Positions 1 through 12,471 of a stretch of 64,000 nucleotides of DNA are shown in pieces; within the stretch, counting starts at the first letter, position 1, and each line of letters begins with the position of its first letter. Source of the DNA: Sweltsa coloradensis. Lineage: Eukaryota > Arthropoda > Insecta > Plecoptera > Chloroperlidae. The DNA lies in NCBI GenBank assembly GCA_024449915.1, contig JAMZAV010001813.1, positions 120,486 to 184,485 on the forward strand. The letters run 5' to 3'. Position numbers and translations under genes: made by a program. The notes beneath the pieces are model-generated. The model made no database searches. It was not told the DNA's origin and saw only the letters and a program-made list of their open reading frames with translations.

Positions 1-502
1 TTAGAGGTAGAGCCTTCCGGCCGGATACAAATAACACGCTAAAATACTCAAGAGGTGAATATACACAATGGATATATATTAGATTATTAAACACTGTATT
101 TGTTCATTGTTGCCAATATTTGTAGGCAGGAAAACACACAAATGAATGCTGTGATCTTCGACGTGCAATTCTAGACGTCAAATATCAGGCATTGAATAGT
201 TCCCAAATTGCCAAGTATAGGTTCCTAATGGTGTATCTGCGAAGTAGGCCTAAAACACATTTAGTTTCAATTCTGGAAAATGTACTTTCTACATTTTTAT
301 TTAATAGCATAATTTAAATCGTTGTATTTATAAGTATACATTTTCTGTCAATCCGTCTGTCCGTCCGTATGTGCGTGTACGTGTCACGTCCCACGATAAA
401 AACCGAACACGACGTCCGATTGGGATGCGATTTTTGTTGGCATTGTGCCTGTCAACAAAGATAATACAGAATTGTTTTACTACCTTGGTGATAAGGGGGG
501 AG
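1..502. other. Unique AT-rich flank with a transposon remnant
   Basis: No gene seen. The segment about 345-450 holds clustered 'gtccgtccgtatgtg' and 'aaaaccgaacacgacgtc' motifs. The same motifs occur in inverted order at about 20120-20210, so this is probably a fragment of a dispersed DNA element. Confidence 0.4.
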
Positions 503-1123
503 TAGCTTAAGGGGAACCCCTAGACCTAAAAATGATTTCTAAAGGATGCAGTAAATACGTCTAAAAAGTCAGTATAATAAAAAAGAGAGCATGTTATTTT
601 TTGGAAACAAAAATGCTGGGACATAACCTCAGAATCAACAATTATATTCAAATACCCCGAATCAATCCAGCTAGTTCAAAATTTAGTTTTGAGCAGCGGT
701 GTTTTGTATTTTGTGTAAATACTTTTTTTTATCTGCAACCCAAATAAATATGTGACACTGGTTGTCTGTAGTTTCTGGCGTTGCACGATTTTTTTTCGTT
801 AAACGGTACAAAATTTGAAATTGTACCGACGGGCGAAAAAATCGTGCAACGCAAGAAACTATAGAAAACCATTAATCCTTTTATTTAGGTGAATAGATAA
901 AGAAGTGTAGAAACAATATACAAAAAAAAACGCTGTTTAAAATTCAATTTTGAACTAGCTGGATTGATTTGGTCAATTTGAATTTAATTATTGATTCTGA
1001 GGAAGTCCGGTCAAAAAAATCCTAAAATAATCTGCTCTTTTATTATGTCCATTCTTACTTTTCAGACGTCTTTAATGCATTTTTGAGAAATCATATTTAG
1101 GTCCAGGGATTCCCCTTAAGCTA
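503..1123. repeat. Foldback element, ~620 bp inverted repeat
   Basis: The left arm begins 'agcttaaggggaa' and the right arm ends with its reverse complement 'ttccccttaagct'. The arms can be followed inward almost without break: 'aatcaatccagctagttcaaaatt' motifs face each other at about 660-685 and 945-970, and 'gttgcacgatttttt' faces 'aaaaaatcgtgcaac' at about 781 and 834. The centre is near 813. Arm identity is high but broken by indels. No coding capacity. Likely a foldback or MITE-type DNA transposon. Confidence 0.75.
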
Positions 1124-4100
1124 GTTGCGCAGTAAGTTATGACAAGTTATGACCCGGCACCTCCACCATTTTGAATGAGCCAGAAAAAAGATGAACGCAA
1201 GGCGAATTATTTCACGTTTGTATTCTTCTTCGACTACGTTGATTGAGTAGCTTCACTCCCTCTTGAGAGAACTCCCGTAGTCCCGTAACCGTGCTTGTTT
1301 CAAATAAATCGAGACTGTCTAAGTGGTAGGAATATTAAATTATAAACTCTCGTTCAACTAAATATATTGTCATTTTAATATTGCAAATGGTATCTTTGGC
1401 TTCTGATACGCATTAATATTATTGTTCGCAAATTTATTACAAGCGACGTTTTGTTAGAATCGTTCTATAAATAATTTCGATATAAAATAAAGAAAAAGAA
1501 CGAGTTTATATGTTTTGTTTTATAAGTTTCTTAGTTTAGTTACTTAGATGACTAATTTATTAAACCATTAGGCTTACGTAATTTATAAAATGGTATTAGA
1601 CAATATTTCCATTCTGTTGTAAATTTAAAGCCAATTTAATGAAACCACAATAAATTAACGACTTATTCTTCAAAAGTGAAAATTTTAAGACAACACACAA
1701 CATTTGCGAGTTTACTAACATTAAAAACAATTTAGAAAATCGACTTATAACATGTTCGCATTCTTTTCATCCCAAGTAAACAGTAATACATGTCGAGCAA
1801 CGAATTTTCTGATTACGCGTCAATCCCTCTGTCAATTTGCGCCTCCATTGGGGCTTCGTGTTAACTGAGTCGCGAAGAATCGGGTCGAGGAAACCCTGAT
1901 TGTTATTGTGTAGAGTGTAGGCGTCACGACTTGCCTCGAGGGGTAGAGAGGAACTGCCTTAGTGTCCGACAAACACAGGCGAATAATTGAATATGATGAC
2001 TGTTGGTTTGATGAGTGTACACATTACAAGGTTCGTGCATTAGTCGTTCAAATATAGAGCAGGGCTAAAAGACATTAATTGATTATTGCGACGATGAGGA
2101 GACTGTCGAGGGGCTAATGGATTGCTGTTGTATTCGTCGTCAGAGTTGAGCCATAAAGTGAAAAGTAATGTTATACTTGTTAAGAGGATGCTATAGATAG
2201 GTTGTGACTATAGCGGCAACTTGGGAAAACACGGACAAAAATAAATATTAGAACGCCTACGGCCTAGCACAGGAAATTAAATTAACTCATTTGTAATGTA
2301 GTCCTACTGATAATTCGACAAGTAAAAAATCAAATTAATTAATTTTATAGACACAAAAAATTTATCATTGGTATAAAATAACGAAAGTATATAAATATTT
2401 TCTTGAACTATCATTATTTTCATAAACAGTAACATTATTCTGATAGCCCGTACAGTAAAGTACCACAAGGATACTAAACTAAAAGCAAGCAAGCAATCTA
2501 TCTGTCTATGTATCTATCAATCGATCAATCTCGAATGCTCCTTCTTAATTAACGACGCATTAATAACTTCAATACTTGCACAGATAGGCAACGCTTTCTC
2601 AAAGAAACTCTCAGCATGTGAGGTCTGCAATATTCTGTTTCTCATCCAATTTTCTCGACTATCCAAGGATAAATTGGTCAAAGAAAAACAATATACCTGT
2701 CATGAGCTTCGTCTCTTGAGAGCTTATTATATCGAGTGGGCCTATACTAGCCATGATACCTCCAGACAAACTAATCATTCCTAGGAAAGGAAGTTCCAAC
2801 TTCCAACATATGCTAGGTTTATCATTGCATTAACTATCGTAGAACCCAATAGTACTTACAACCTCGCTTACAACATGCGTTATTATCTACAGAGAATACC
2901 AATTATAAAAAGGTTACGTTTATATTAAGTTATTATCAGCATAATAACATTAACAAGACTGTAATAACCTTGGTAAATTGCTAAGAATAGCGCGCGGTGG
3001 ATGAGACGTCGCTTCATCTTCTACAAAGGATTTCCGAGTTTGATTAACTCAGGAATACCTCTTTAACTAAATTACTTTTCCCGAGTTGGGAGAAGCACGA
3101 TGGTTTTCAATTTCTTTAAGATAAAAAAATATGTAAGGAAAGAGTCCTCAGATAAAGTATATTCACGTATTTGAGGAAGAGGCAGGCTGGCTGCTGGCTC
3201 CATTTGGAATTCTAGATTTGTAAGAACAGATCCAATATCCTTTTCATCTGGCTTTGATTGTTATCCACAGTCAAACTACTGACAAAAGAATCGTCACCTT
3301 TGTGCGATGGATTTGGCTGTGAGAGGAGAGTTTTGTTATTCTAGCCATTTTTGGCGTGAAGGAAACTGTCGCAAGATTGATGGTTGGACAGCATTACCAC
3401 AGATAATATATTATTACGGAGGCCATTAGGTTTGCGAAGCGTCGCAATGGTGTACATTAGAAATACATTACTTTTTACGGAGCGTAGAGCGTAGAGAAAA
3501 TACACATTATATGGTGTTAGAACTGAGAATTGTGGTTAGGAAGTCGGATACGATGCAATGTGAAGATTGATTGATAATAAATCGTTGTTGTTTCCCGTCT
3601 TTCACGAATTCCCTGTCTTGAGCATGTTATGTTGAGATAGGCACATTAAAACCCGATTGGGATACGTTTAAAAAGGATGAAAGTCAAATCCCAAATCAGA
3701 TTTGGATAAGAAATATTCACTGTTTTAATGGAAGCTATAAATTAACTTAAATTAACTTAAATTAACATTCAACGAATCAGATCAATTCATCGTTATACTC
3801 CTCGTCTTTACTAAACACCCGTCACCTCAAGAGGAGTCCACATTATAATGTACTATGAATAAGATATTACGAGTTCTATGAATGTTTGGTAATGAATTGT
3901 TTTAATGGTTCAATGTTTTAAGATGCATCGAGAAACTGTACTTCGTCAAATTATTGTTTGCATTCATTACGTTAAGATGACCGAGCCGAGTGTATGCATC
4001 TATATTCGATGTTGCTCAAGCTTAATTATTTGTGTACATCTCTGTTTGTCTCACAAGCATCTTTATTCATCTGCTTTCAAAGAGTCACGTTGAAATTGAA

Positions 4101-4473
4101 TAATAAACATTTTAGTCGGCTTTTTTATTTGTCGTGCACAGAACTAAAAAACTAGTATTAAAACAACAAAAAACACAGAAAATGATACAAAATCGGTTCA
4201 AACCATTGCCCGGAATTAAACAAGAGCCAAAGTGCCAAAGATACCAAAGTGTCAGTACAAAAATCGTGTCAGTTTGAAAAGAAATCTCGCTTCACATTTC
4301 TCTTCAGCTCCTTGCGATAAGAGAATGAACAAAATCACTTTTATTCACATGTTCCCAAGACGTAGAAAGATTCCTTACTCGCACATGTTAACACGTAGCA
4401 AGCGCGCGGGCAATTATTTATATGGCTTACTAAGTTCACCTGGAAAAAAATATTTCATAAGAAAATTTACTTA
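1124..4473. other. No recognised gene; single minisatellite-like unit near 1150
   Basis: ORFs here are short and look random. At 1151-1177 the sequence 'cccggcacctccaccatttt' matches the repeat unit of the minisatellite at 15374. A moderately GC-richer patch at about 1800-1960 could be regulatory, but no motif supports this. Nothing else identified. Confidence 0.4.
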
Positions 4474-4560
4474 CTAGGAAAACGCTAAAGTCCCGCCGCG
4501 TTGATGGATGAGCTTTTTTAAGTTTTTAGTTTGGGTGAGATAAAAATGGCATTATGTTAT
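4474..4560 (-). mobile_element. Helentron-like 3' end fragment
   Basis: Starting at CTAGG, the plus strand reads 'ctaggaaaacgctaaagtcc', then 'cgttgatggatgagc'. This is the reverse complement of the shared 3' module (subterminal CTCATCC, AACGC/GCGTT stem, CTAG) seen complete at 56101-56142 and 48049-48077. The rest of the element is not recognisable. Confidence 0.55.
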
Positions 4561-4724
4561 TGATATATTGATTTATAAATTATTTTATTTAAAACGACTT
4601 AAAACTACTAAATATAGGACGGATAGGCATAAATGTCAAAATGAACATATTCACACTATAGCCCTAATATGCTTTTCCGTTCTTGTAGAATAGACTAAAA
4701 TGTTTTGTACAGTATATTTTTAGT

Positions 4725-4800
4725 CCAGGTCTAACCAAGTACAGGTTCAATTCCCGGTCGGGGGTCGGGATGGATTGTTATTTCAGCCCTTTTAACAACC
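4725..4800 (+). repeat. tRNA-derived SINE-like segment
   Basis: 'ggttcaattccc' (4744) is a good pol III B box, with a weak A-box-like 'ggtctaacc' just upstream. It is followed by 'ggtcgggatgga', a tail also present after the B box of the minus-strand element at 31870-31965. Not a folded tRNA gene. Confidence 0.4.
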
Positions 4801-5864
4801 TAGATCCCGGAACTAACGTTTAAAACTAGACAGAATGATAAGTGACTACAGTTTTCTTTCGAGAAGGAATTTTCTCTAGTTTAGGAACACATTTATCTTG
4901 AAACAAATAAAAAACGATTTAAATTACTTCTTAGGGGACGTAATTGCACGTTTTCTCAAATGTCAGTATGCTCGAGGAAGTGTGTATCGTCGTCGTTGCT
5001 CTCGCTAGGACCATTAGCACGCATCAACGGCAGTCTCTCGCAGTCACCATCATGTCTAGGCCTACGTTTCGTTGCTTGTTTGTAAATACTTCAAGAGGTT
5101 TCTCATCAATTCACTCATCATTTATTCATTCGGTCGCGTACAAAACTTGGATTAGCTAAATGAGAATTAGAGTTGTAAGTTGGTATATACACGGAACGAA
5201 ATAGCTGCGACTTTCTCGTGCGATTAGGCTGAATAATTCAACATTCTTCTGCCTATCAATGATACCAATAGGCGTCGCACACGTAGCTCATTGGTAACCA
5301 AGTCGTCGTGCCGTGCGAAGTGCGGGGAAATGACTCGAGGCGTCCTTATTGATTTAAAACGAAGTTTTGACAAATATTGGCTTCTGGGCCTATCCCTGCA
5401 ATGAACTAATATCAAATTAAGTCGCCATGCTGACCTGTTGTTATAAGTGTTAAAAAATAAACACTTGGACATTCCCCTTCAACTCGCTAAAACCCCTCTG
5501 TTTGTATGTTATGTTGGCTCTGCTCTGGTCTTCAACTTCTATTATAATAGTTAAATATAAATTTGAAAAATGATTTTGCATTTTTGATTAAGCAATGTAT
5601 AATTCATACTAATTTATACTGCAGTAATTATTACCTTTTTAAAAAGATGAAGCATATCATTTTATTGTACAGACATGAGTAGTTGCACAACGTACGGAAG
5701 AAGAAATACACTTCAGTGTATGTGGACAGAGTACAAACAGCAGCAGATGGATCAGATTTCGTTCGAGAAATCAAACCACAGCCAAACCTTACACAATCAA
5801 AAGCAATGAGATCTAATAGAAATGCCAAGCTTATGACATTGTACCCTCCTAAATTTTCGCAATC
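4801..5864. other. No recognised feature
   Basis: Only short overlapping ORFs on both strands without recognisable domains. No repeats shared with the rest of the window were noticed. Confidence 0.35.
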
Positions 5865-5868
5865 TTAA

Positions 5869-6518
5869 AGGGGTATTTAACCGCTAAACTCAAAAAATAT
5901 ATTTCATTCAGGCTCACAAGTAATGAATTTAGCAATACACAGAAAAATTATTGGGGCCACCATGACCTCCCAAAAAATTGTAAAACATGACATCATGACA
6001 TTTTTCGAGCTAGGTCCCATCGGCAAAAATCTCCCATAAGAAATAACATGGGGACGATCTTTATGCCCCGTGACCTTGGAGGATTTATATCCAAAAAAAT
6101 ATAGGCCGTTATTGACGTACTCTACAGCCTTTTCTGTAAATTCTCTATATTTTGTTTTTTAATTTGAGCAAGTAGTTCGGTCAAAATATGCTGATAACCA
6201 AGATGGGGTGTAATTTTGGAATGCATATTTTTGCGTGTTTGAGGGTTTATTTTGGCACAGTTTCAAGACACAATGTTGTAAAGGGGCATTTTAGATTGGT
6301 ACTATGCTCTAGAATCTATGTGGACCAAAAAAGAAGCAGGTTAAAGCCGATTTAAGAAATTTCCCAAAACACCAATTTTCGCAAATTTCTGGATTAAAAA
6401 AATTCAAAAATTCGTGTTAAATCACAGTTACAAGATATAATTTTTTAAACGGTCATTTTAGTGTAGTATTGTGCTATAGATCACGTGGTAAAAAATATTT
6501 TTGGGGTTTTTAGCCCCT
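5869..6518. mobile_element. Non-autonomous element flanked by TTAA
   Basis: The sequence reads TTAA then AGGGG at the left and CCCCT then TTAA at the right (TTAA at 5865-5868 and 6519-6522), giving a perfect 9-bp inverted match. Inward similarity continues loosely ('aaaaaatatat' against 'aaaaatatttt'). TTAA target duplications are typical of piggyBac-type transposition. Internally a ~180-bp direct duplication is visible ('cattttag...tatgctctaga' at about 6285 and 'cattttag...tgtgctataga' at about 6460). No transposase ORF. Confidence 0.5.
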
Positions 6519-6629
6519 TTAATACATAAATTCACTTTGCCCTGTGACTGCATCCTTGCAAAGTTTGGCAAAATAAATTTCACAAACTTTTACATTTAAA
6601 ATCATTCATCATCATCAAAGTTGTTGCAA

Positions 6630-7328
6630 ATAAAATTTCTCATTACTTTTTCAAGTTCCATTGCAAAATTATTTGTTAAAATATAATAATTTTATCAAAG
6701 TAGATTTAATTGCTATGGTATTAACAATTAACAATAGAATGTAAAATATCTAGTGGTCCAAAGACTTGTTTTTGTACACATTGTAGGTGATCATTGTCAA
6801 GTAACTATAGTTACTTGTTAATTATATTCTTGTGAAAGGCATAAATTAAAACCTTTGTTTGGAAGCCTTCCAGCAAACTGTTTCGCCTTTTTTTAAAAAT
6901 GTACTACAACATCACTATAGCCTTAATGTTAATGTACAATATGAACGTTGTATTCCAACCCGTTTGGTCAGAATCGCTGGCCAATTGAAACTGACGAATT
7001 AGTAAGTAGTAGCCTGTAGTAGCTTTGAGTATGGAACCTGGTTATATACTCAATGGTAGTAGCCAATAGTAGCTATAACATCCTTAAACTGATTTTGAGC
7101 ATGTTTCAAGTCATTTTTTCACCAAGAAGGAATGTTCGTACACCAACCAAATTTGGCATGTGTTGTCAGGTACCTAAATCCCCCTGATGTTGATAGTTTT
7201 AAGTTCACATCAAGTTTCATGACGGCTGGGTGACACCTAGAAATCCCCCCTACTCTGTTTGCTGTATAAGGTGCCCTAGCCAGAGTGTGTAGCGCACCGC
7301 GGCTTGGCTGCGGCGCCCTAACAGGCAC
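6630..7328 (+). repeat. ~700-bp dispersed repeat, copy 1
   Basis: Colinear with 50440-51095 and 58475-59125. Shared landmarks in order: 'tctcattactttttcaag', 'tcaagtaactatagtta', 'ttggaagccttccagc', 'tggtcagaatcgctgg', 'aagtcattttttcacc', 'ggcatgtgttgtcaggtacc', 'gtgtataaggtgcc', and a GC-rich end 'agcgcaccgcggcttgg'. No long ORF. Probably a non-autonomous transposon with a GC-rich terminal hairpin. Its middle also resembles the 'aatatgaacgttgta' unit found in the Helentron-like elements. Confidence 0.7.
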
Positions 7329-10300
7329 CTAGATTATTGCTACGTAGGTAATTAAGTTGACCTGATTCGGGTATTTCTTCGGGGATCTTAGTCGTGAAAG
7401 GACCGACGCGTGTCTTGAGTCTTGACCGTCGTGATGTATAGAGAAAACGTTTGAGGTCGAGCGAACACAAGTCGGTGGGAGCCGTGTAACCCAGGCTAAA
7501 CGCATCTTTAATTGTACAATGCATTGTGTTACGTGTAGAATACAATACTATCAAAAATATAATTTACAACATAAAATTAGGCAAATAAATCGGAACGTAT
7601 CTACTTTGTGATAAAACAAACATCATGGAAAAGAAAAGTCGTATTGAAAATCTTTATGCCTATAAACTAAGGCACACGGTATCTATCCAGCATTTAATGC
7701 GTTACAGCATTACTAATTCATTTCTGCATTTCTACTTACTATACTATATTACTGCAATACACAAACGTAAAACTAGATTCGTCCGTCGTGAATTGTACGG
7801 TTATCCTCAGATTCCTATAGGGCCTTCAGTTTGAATCCCGTTTGAGGCAAGTTTTACTTCATTATTCTTCATCCTAATATATCACAGGTCGTTTTAAATA
7901 ACACGATCACGTAAACATAGACGGTTTAAAACTTACTCAAATAATAAAGCATTGAATTACAACTATCTTTTAAGCTTTAAGTTATATTGACTAACTGGCA
8001 ATTATGTTTTTAAACTATAACTATCCGAATGATTTTTTAATGCCAAAAATATGATTTTGTTTCTAGTATTGTAGACTTGTAGTTAACAGAGCTTTAATTT
8101 TTCTTCAAAAATACTTGAATAGATAAAACTCTAAACTTTTAAAAAATTTAAAAACTGTTCCAAGAAATTTCCGCCTTCAGGCTATGGAAAAACAAAAATA
8201 TCGCCTTCATTAATCTGTTTTAAAAAATGTAACCTTATTATCTTTTGTTTCTTTTGAGGTGTTTTATAACAATATTTTTGTTGTTCATACCCTGAAGACG
8301 GGAAAAACATTTTATTTCCAGAGACATTTAAAAAAATAGAATTGAGTTTTAACCACTAAAGTGTTGTAAAATAATGATGATGTAGAATGTTCTTTAAATC
8401 CCAAAGTGTGATTTCCGCTATACGAATGATTTATTTAGTGCCTGTGTTGTGGGTGTGTCTAACGCTTACGAGGACATGAGCGCTGCCAACAAAATGTCAA
8501 ACCCGTTGTGCACGAAGATAAATCCAGTTAATGACGGTCAAATCTTGTCGCATGTATGTACACGACTCCGATACCTGATAAACCACCTGTAGTAGACCTA
8601 GTGAACATAAAATACGTACGCCCTTTAATTCTCTTGTGGTGTTGAACGCAGTATAGTTCAATTAGTTGAAGTGGTGATGAGTTGTCTCTTCATAACATTG
8701 TACTTTGGTGAGATACGAAAACCATGCAAGACAATATTCTTGATTCCATATTAAGGGAAATGGAATTAACATCATTATTATAAATCATTAAATAAGTAAA
8801 TTGATATATTTAGACTCTGCCCACTCAGTCACAAAACAAATACATTTACATGTAATTTACATTTACAGATCTCCGTCTTTTAGCACGCAGGTCGAAACAA
8901 ATTAGTGAATTCGCAATATAATACATAACATAATGACCGTGATATAAATTATCAAAGATATAACAATTTTAAATAGTTTCAAGGCATCAAATAACAACTT
9001 TTACTGGCACAAGTTAACTAAATTTTTATAAATAAATTATTTGTTCCCAAAGATTAATCACCCTCTTCATGCAGCAGCCTTTCAAACACATTGTATGTCA
9101 GGACAAGACAATTAAAGGCTAAGTTCATTAAATGTGACACTACAATAAAGCATTATGTATTTCACAATTCTACTGATCCAATTTTGAATGTAATTCTGCC
9201 CGAGGTAGATACAAGACAGTCGACATTCCAATAAGAGCAAGGAGGCGCAATGGGCAAGCGCGGGCAGCGACATACAACCCTGCAGACTAGACTAGACGCC
9301 GGGTACTAACTAGAACCACCCTTGCGATAGAGTGGTGTTGACAGGCGGTGTACTCGACTCTTCGGGGACTTGGTTTAGTGACATTGTTTGTCACTTAGAG
9401 GTAGCCGAAACAGAAGGCATCCACGTCGAGAAGTACAGTTATGACTGCACTTAAGTGACTCGTAAAACAACGAATAGAAGGACACATTGTACTAAAAGGA
9501 CCTCGATGATAATTAACAATAATTAATCAACCAAGGTCCCCTGGATATGTAAAGATAGCTGTTTAGACATGGATATATTGTTTATGTAGTCTTTTCATTT
9601 GTTGAAAAGGTTGTTGTAAGTCAAGAAATAAGATTAAAGTTAAGGTTGCCTTATACATGTCTTATAATATCGGCGTCATGCTGTCTGCTGCATTTCGTCT
9701 GAAACTAAGGCCTTATTGGCATAGGTCTATATAATATTATTATACATAGGCCTTTTTTTTAAATGTTACGGTTAAATTGTCTACGACTTGTGTGATCGTG
9801 ATGTAGTTTAAAAAAATGTATGTTATATGTTTATAATTTGGTAAATTTTGATCATAATACAAAATTAATAAAAAAATTACAACATTTTAAATGAAAACAG
9901 TATATTACACAAGACTAGAAGAACAAACATGTATCCACAAAATAACAATAATTGGATGCATGTTAATTAGCCGTTATTTTAAGCTTTTACTTTGTAAAAC
10001 CTTTTTTGAAACAAAACGACATACGTCAAATTACATATCACTATTTTCCCATTTAACAAAGCTTGCTACTCACATTGCATTTTGTTTTGATGAATTATTA
10101 TAATATATAGAAAATAAACGACACCATAATATTATGATCAGTGATCAGTCCGGTATCCTGCATAGAAGAAAAATAGTCACATTATGCAACGGGGGAATTT
10201 TAGTAGGTTTTTTCTATCCAACAAATCAGTGAATGACGCTCCTTAGAAACCATAATAATAGAATCAATCGAAATTTGTCAAATGGTCGGATTAATGATTT

Positions 10301-11219
10301 CACTAAATATTTTTGAAAATGAAACAAAAGCAATAAGTAATTTAGAAGGGAGCATTACGACTACGTCTGGTTCTATATATCTTCCATCATCCCCATGTAG
10401 CTCAAGCAAGCTTTAGCCCTCGACCAATCAGGGCCCGGCTGCTCAGACCCGACTTATACCCCAGTTTACCTAGAGGAAACTAAACCTTTGTGTGTTTTAA
10501 TGAATTATTCCAGTTTCTCGTTTCGTTTGACTCCCTTTGAGGGAAAATTATGAAATGACAGAACTCTACAACTCTATCAAAAAACAAACAACTTTCCCGA
10601 ACTAATTATCTCTTCCTTCGATCCCGTTCCTCGTCTGTGTTTGCCCTTCGTTTCAATACCGAGCTCCTTCCATTATTATCTCTTCTGTTTTACTTTGAGG
10701 AAGACAATTATTTAGTATTCATTTTATGCAAAGGGCAACCAATATCTGGGTAGACTTTAATTTTAATAATTATTGTGAGATTGAGAACGACGTGGAACAA
10801 ACTTGTAACTGAGTACCAGAGTATTAATTCCACCAAGTCCAACTTCTCTGCAAAGCTCCGGCTCCCGCGACAGATCCAGCAACAGCACGAAGTTTACAAG
10901 GTTTAAAAGGGATTACTACTATCGACCGCCAATATTAAACCGCGTGAAATTGACGCATTTTTGTACTTTTAGGCATATTTTTTAGAACACACAGTTCATT
11001 GAAAAGTCCACTAACAGTTGTGGCAGAATAAAAGCTGTAAAATTAATAATTTTTATTATCATCTTCTGTAGCTTCAAAAAAATTTAAAAATTAAAAATAA
11101 TAATAATAAAAATAAAAATAACTTTTTATTTTATGATCTGCAGTTTGCTTGAGATATTAAACACATTACGAACTCGTTAATATATCCTCATTTTAAAAAT
11201 ATATAATATAACTATTTTG
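7329..11219. other. No recognised gene
   Basis: AT-rich DNA with only short ORFs. 9190-9400 is GC-richer. At 10415-10440 the string 'gaccaatcagggcccgg' contains a CCAAT-box sequence, but no start site or TATA element with supporting context was found. Nothing else identified. Confidence 0.35.
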
Positions 11220-11330
11220 GGATGAGCGTAGCGAATCCTTCAATATTTTGACTACACTAAAAAAAAGTTTATGTTTTTGTTTGGTTAGCCTCTCCGAGCA
11301 AACGGCTTAGATATGCCCCATTTTTTGATA
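11220..11330 (+). mobile_element. Helentron-like 5' end fragment
   Basis: 'gggatgagcgtagcgaatcc' followed by 'gagcaaacggcttagatatg' matches the 5' end and the 'gcaaacggcatatgcgat' block of the elements at 37547, 47294 and 55347. No 3' module is found nearby, so it is truncated or diverged. Confidence 0.5.
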
Positions 11331-11529
11331 CAACCACAGAAAAATTTATTATGAAAATCGCACCAATATGATTCTTTTCGAATAAGGAATGAAGATGACA
11401 TGTCTCAGTAGAGGCTACTTAAAAACTAAAATAAGATAGTAATGTTTCTAGGATATTTAATGAGTGCAGTTAAAAGAGTGCCAAAAAGCAGGATAATTTT
11501 ACATATTATTATGTATGGTAAATTGAAAG

Positions 11530-11640
11530 CGATTAGCCTTATTCAAAACCAGTATAACGAGGGATCGAACCCACAAACCACACGGATAATATTAAAACAA
11601 GAACGCAGCTCTTGACATTTCTGTAATCCAATTGTGGAAC
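11530..11640 (-). repeat. tRNA-like B-box segment
   Basis: The minus strand carries 'gggttcgatccct' (plus 'agggatcgaaccc' at 11562), a near-consensus pol III B box, but no convincing cloverleaf or A box. Likely a degraded tRNA-derived SINE. Confidence 0.3.
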
Positions 11641-11709
11641 ATTACTTTTCAAGATGCGATATTATAGCGTAATGGGGTGTATTCAAACGTATAGGCATAC
11701 TATTTTATA

Positions 11710-11971
11710 CTAGGAAAAAGCCAAAGTCGTTGCTGGACGAGTGAGTGAGCCATGTGTTGAGTACCCGGGAACATTCCCTTTCTTCCCCCTACCTAAGGCC
11801 TCTCTAGCCTATCATAGGCTAGAGTGGTGCATTATGGCCTTACAGTTGACTTGCCCTTATACCAACTAAACTCAAAACCCTATTAATTATACAAACTTAA
11901 ATGCAAATGTTCCCGGGTACTCAACACATGACTCGCTCACTCGTCTAACAACGACTTTGGCGTTTTCCTAG
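11710..11971. mobile_element. MITE-like element with ~65-bp terminal inverted repeats
   Basis: Starts 'ctaggaaaaagccaaagtcg' and ends with the matching inverted end 'cgactttggcgttttcctag'. The arms continue inward through 'gacgagtgagtgagccatgtg' type sequence and 'gagtacccgggaacatt'. TA flanks both ends ('atac|tagg', 'ctag|tatt'). The middle contains 'gctagagtggtgcattatgg', which is also the 3' part of the GC-rich dispersed element at 53440 and 61430. Each arm is the CTAG/AACG hairpin 3' module of the Helentron-like set. Confidence 0.75.
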
Positions 11972-12471
11972 TATTTAAATAATTATTAAACATGTTTTGA
12001 AATGCATATAACGCAGTGTAGTCTACATCAACTGTGACAATACTATGGAAAACATAGCCAGTACGAAATACGTGTAAATATTGCAAGGTTTACTCAATCT
12101 CCGAGCGGAATTTGGAAGTACCTTGAGCGCGAAGGATTCTATACACCTTTAATCACAGCCATAATGATTCGATAAAAATGACTTCTTCAAAAACAAAACC
12201 ATTGCCGTTAAAATAAATCCTACAAATTTTAAGATAATTTTTAATTTATTATTTCTTGTAGGCTTAAATCGAAACGGATTTTTTAAATTTTGTTAGCAGT
12301 TCTCAGTTACCTGGTCACGGATGTCTGTTTAAAATTTCAGCTCAATCTATTTGGCCGTTCGGCCGTAAGGGACCGGACAGACATTTAACATACATTTGAC
12401 AGACACATTAGTCACGACGAAGACCCGATCAAGTGGCGTTATAAACCCCCATTCGCTTTGCTCACTCGTCT
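11972..12471 (-). mobile_element. Helentron-like element (GACGAGTGAG family), body and 5' end
   Basis: The body begins 'aaacatgttttgaaatgcat' and runs through 'attgcaaggtttactcaatc' to 'gctttgctcactcgtctaat', the inverse of the GACGAGTGAG end. The same body occurs at 14410-14990 and 40283-40806. The minus-strand 3' end is the outer end of the inverted repeat at 11710, so the full element is probably 11710-12471. Confidence 0.6.

Noticed and set aside
10415..10440. Promoter with CCAAT box
   Set aside because: A single short motif without a start site, TATA element or downstream gene.
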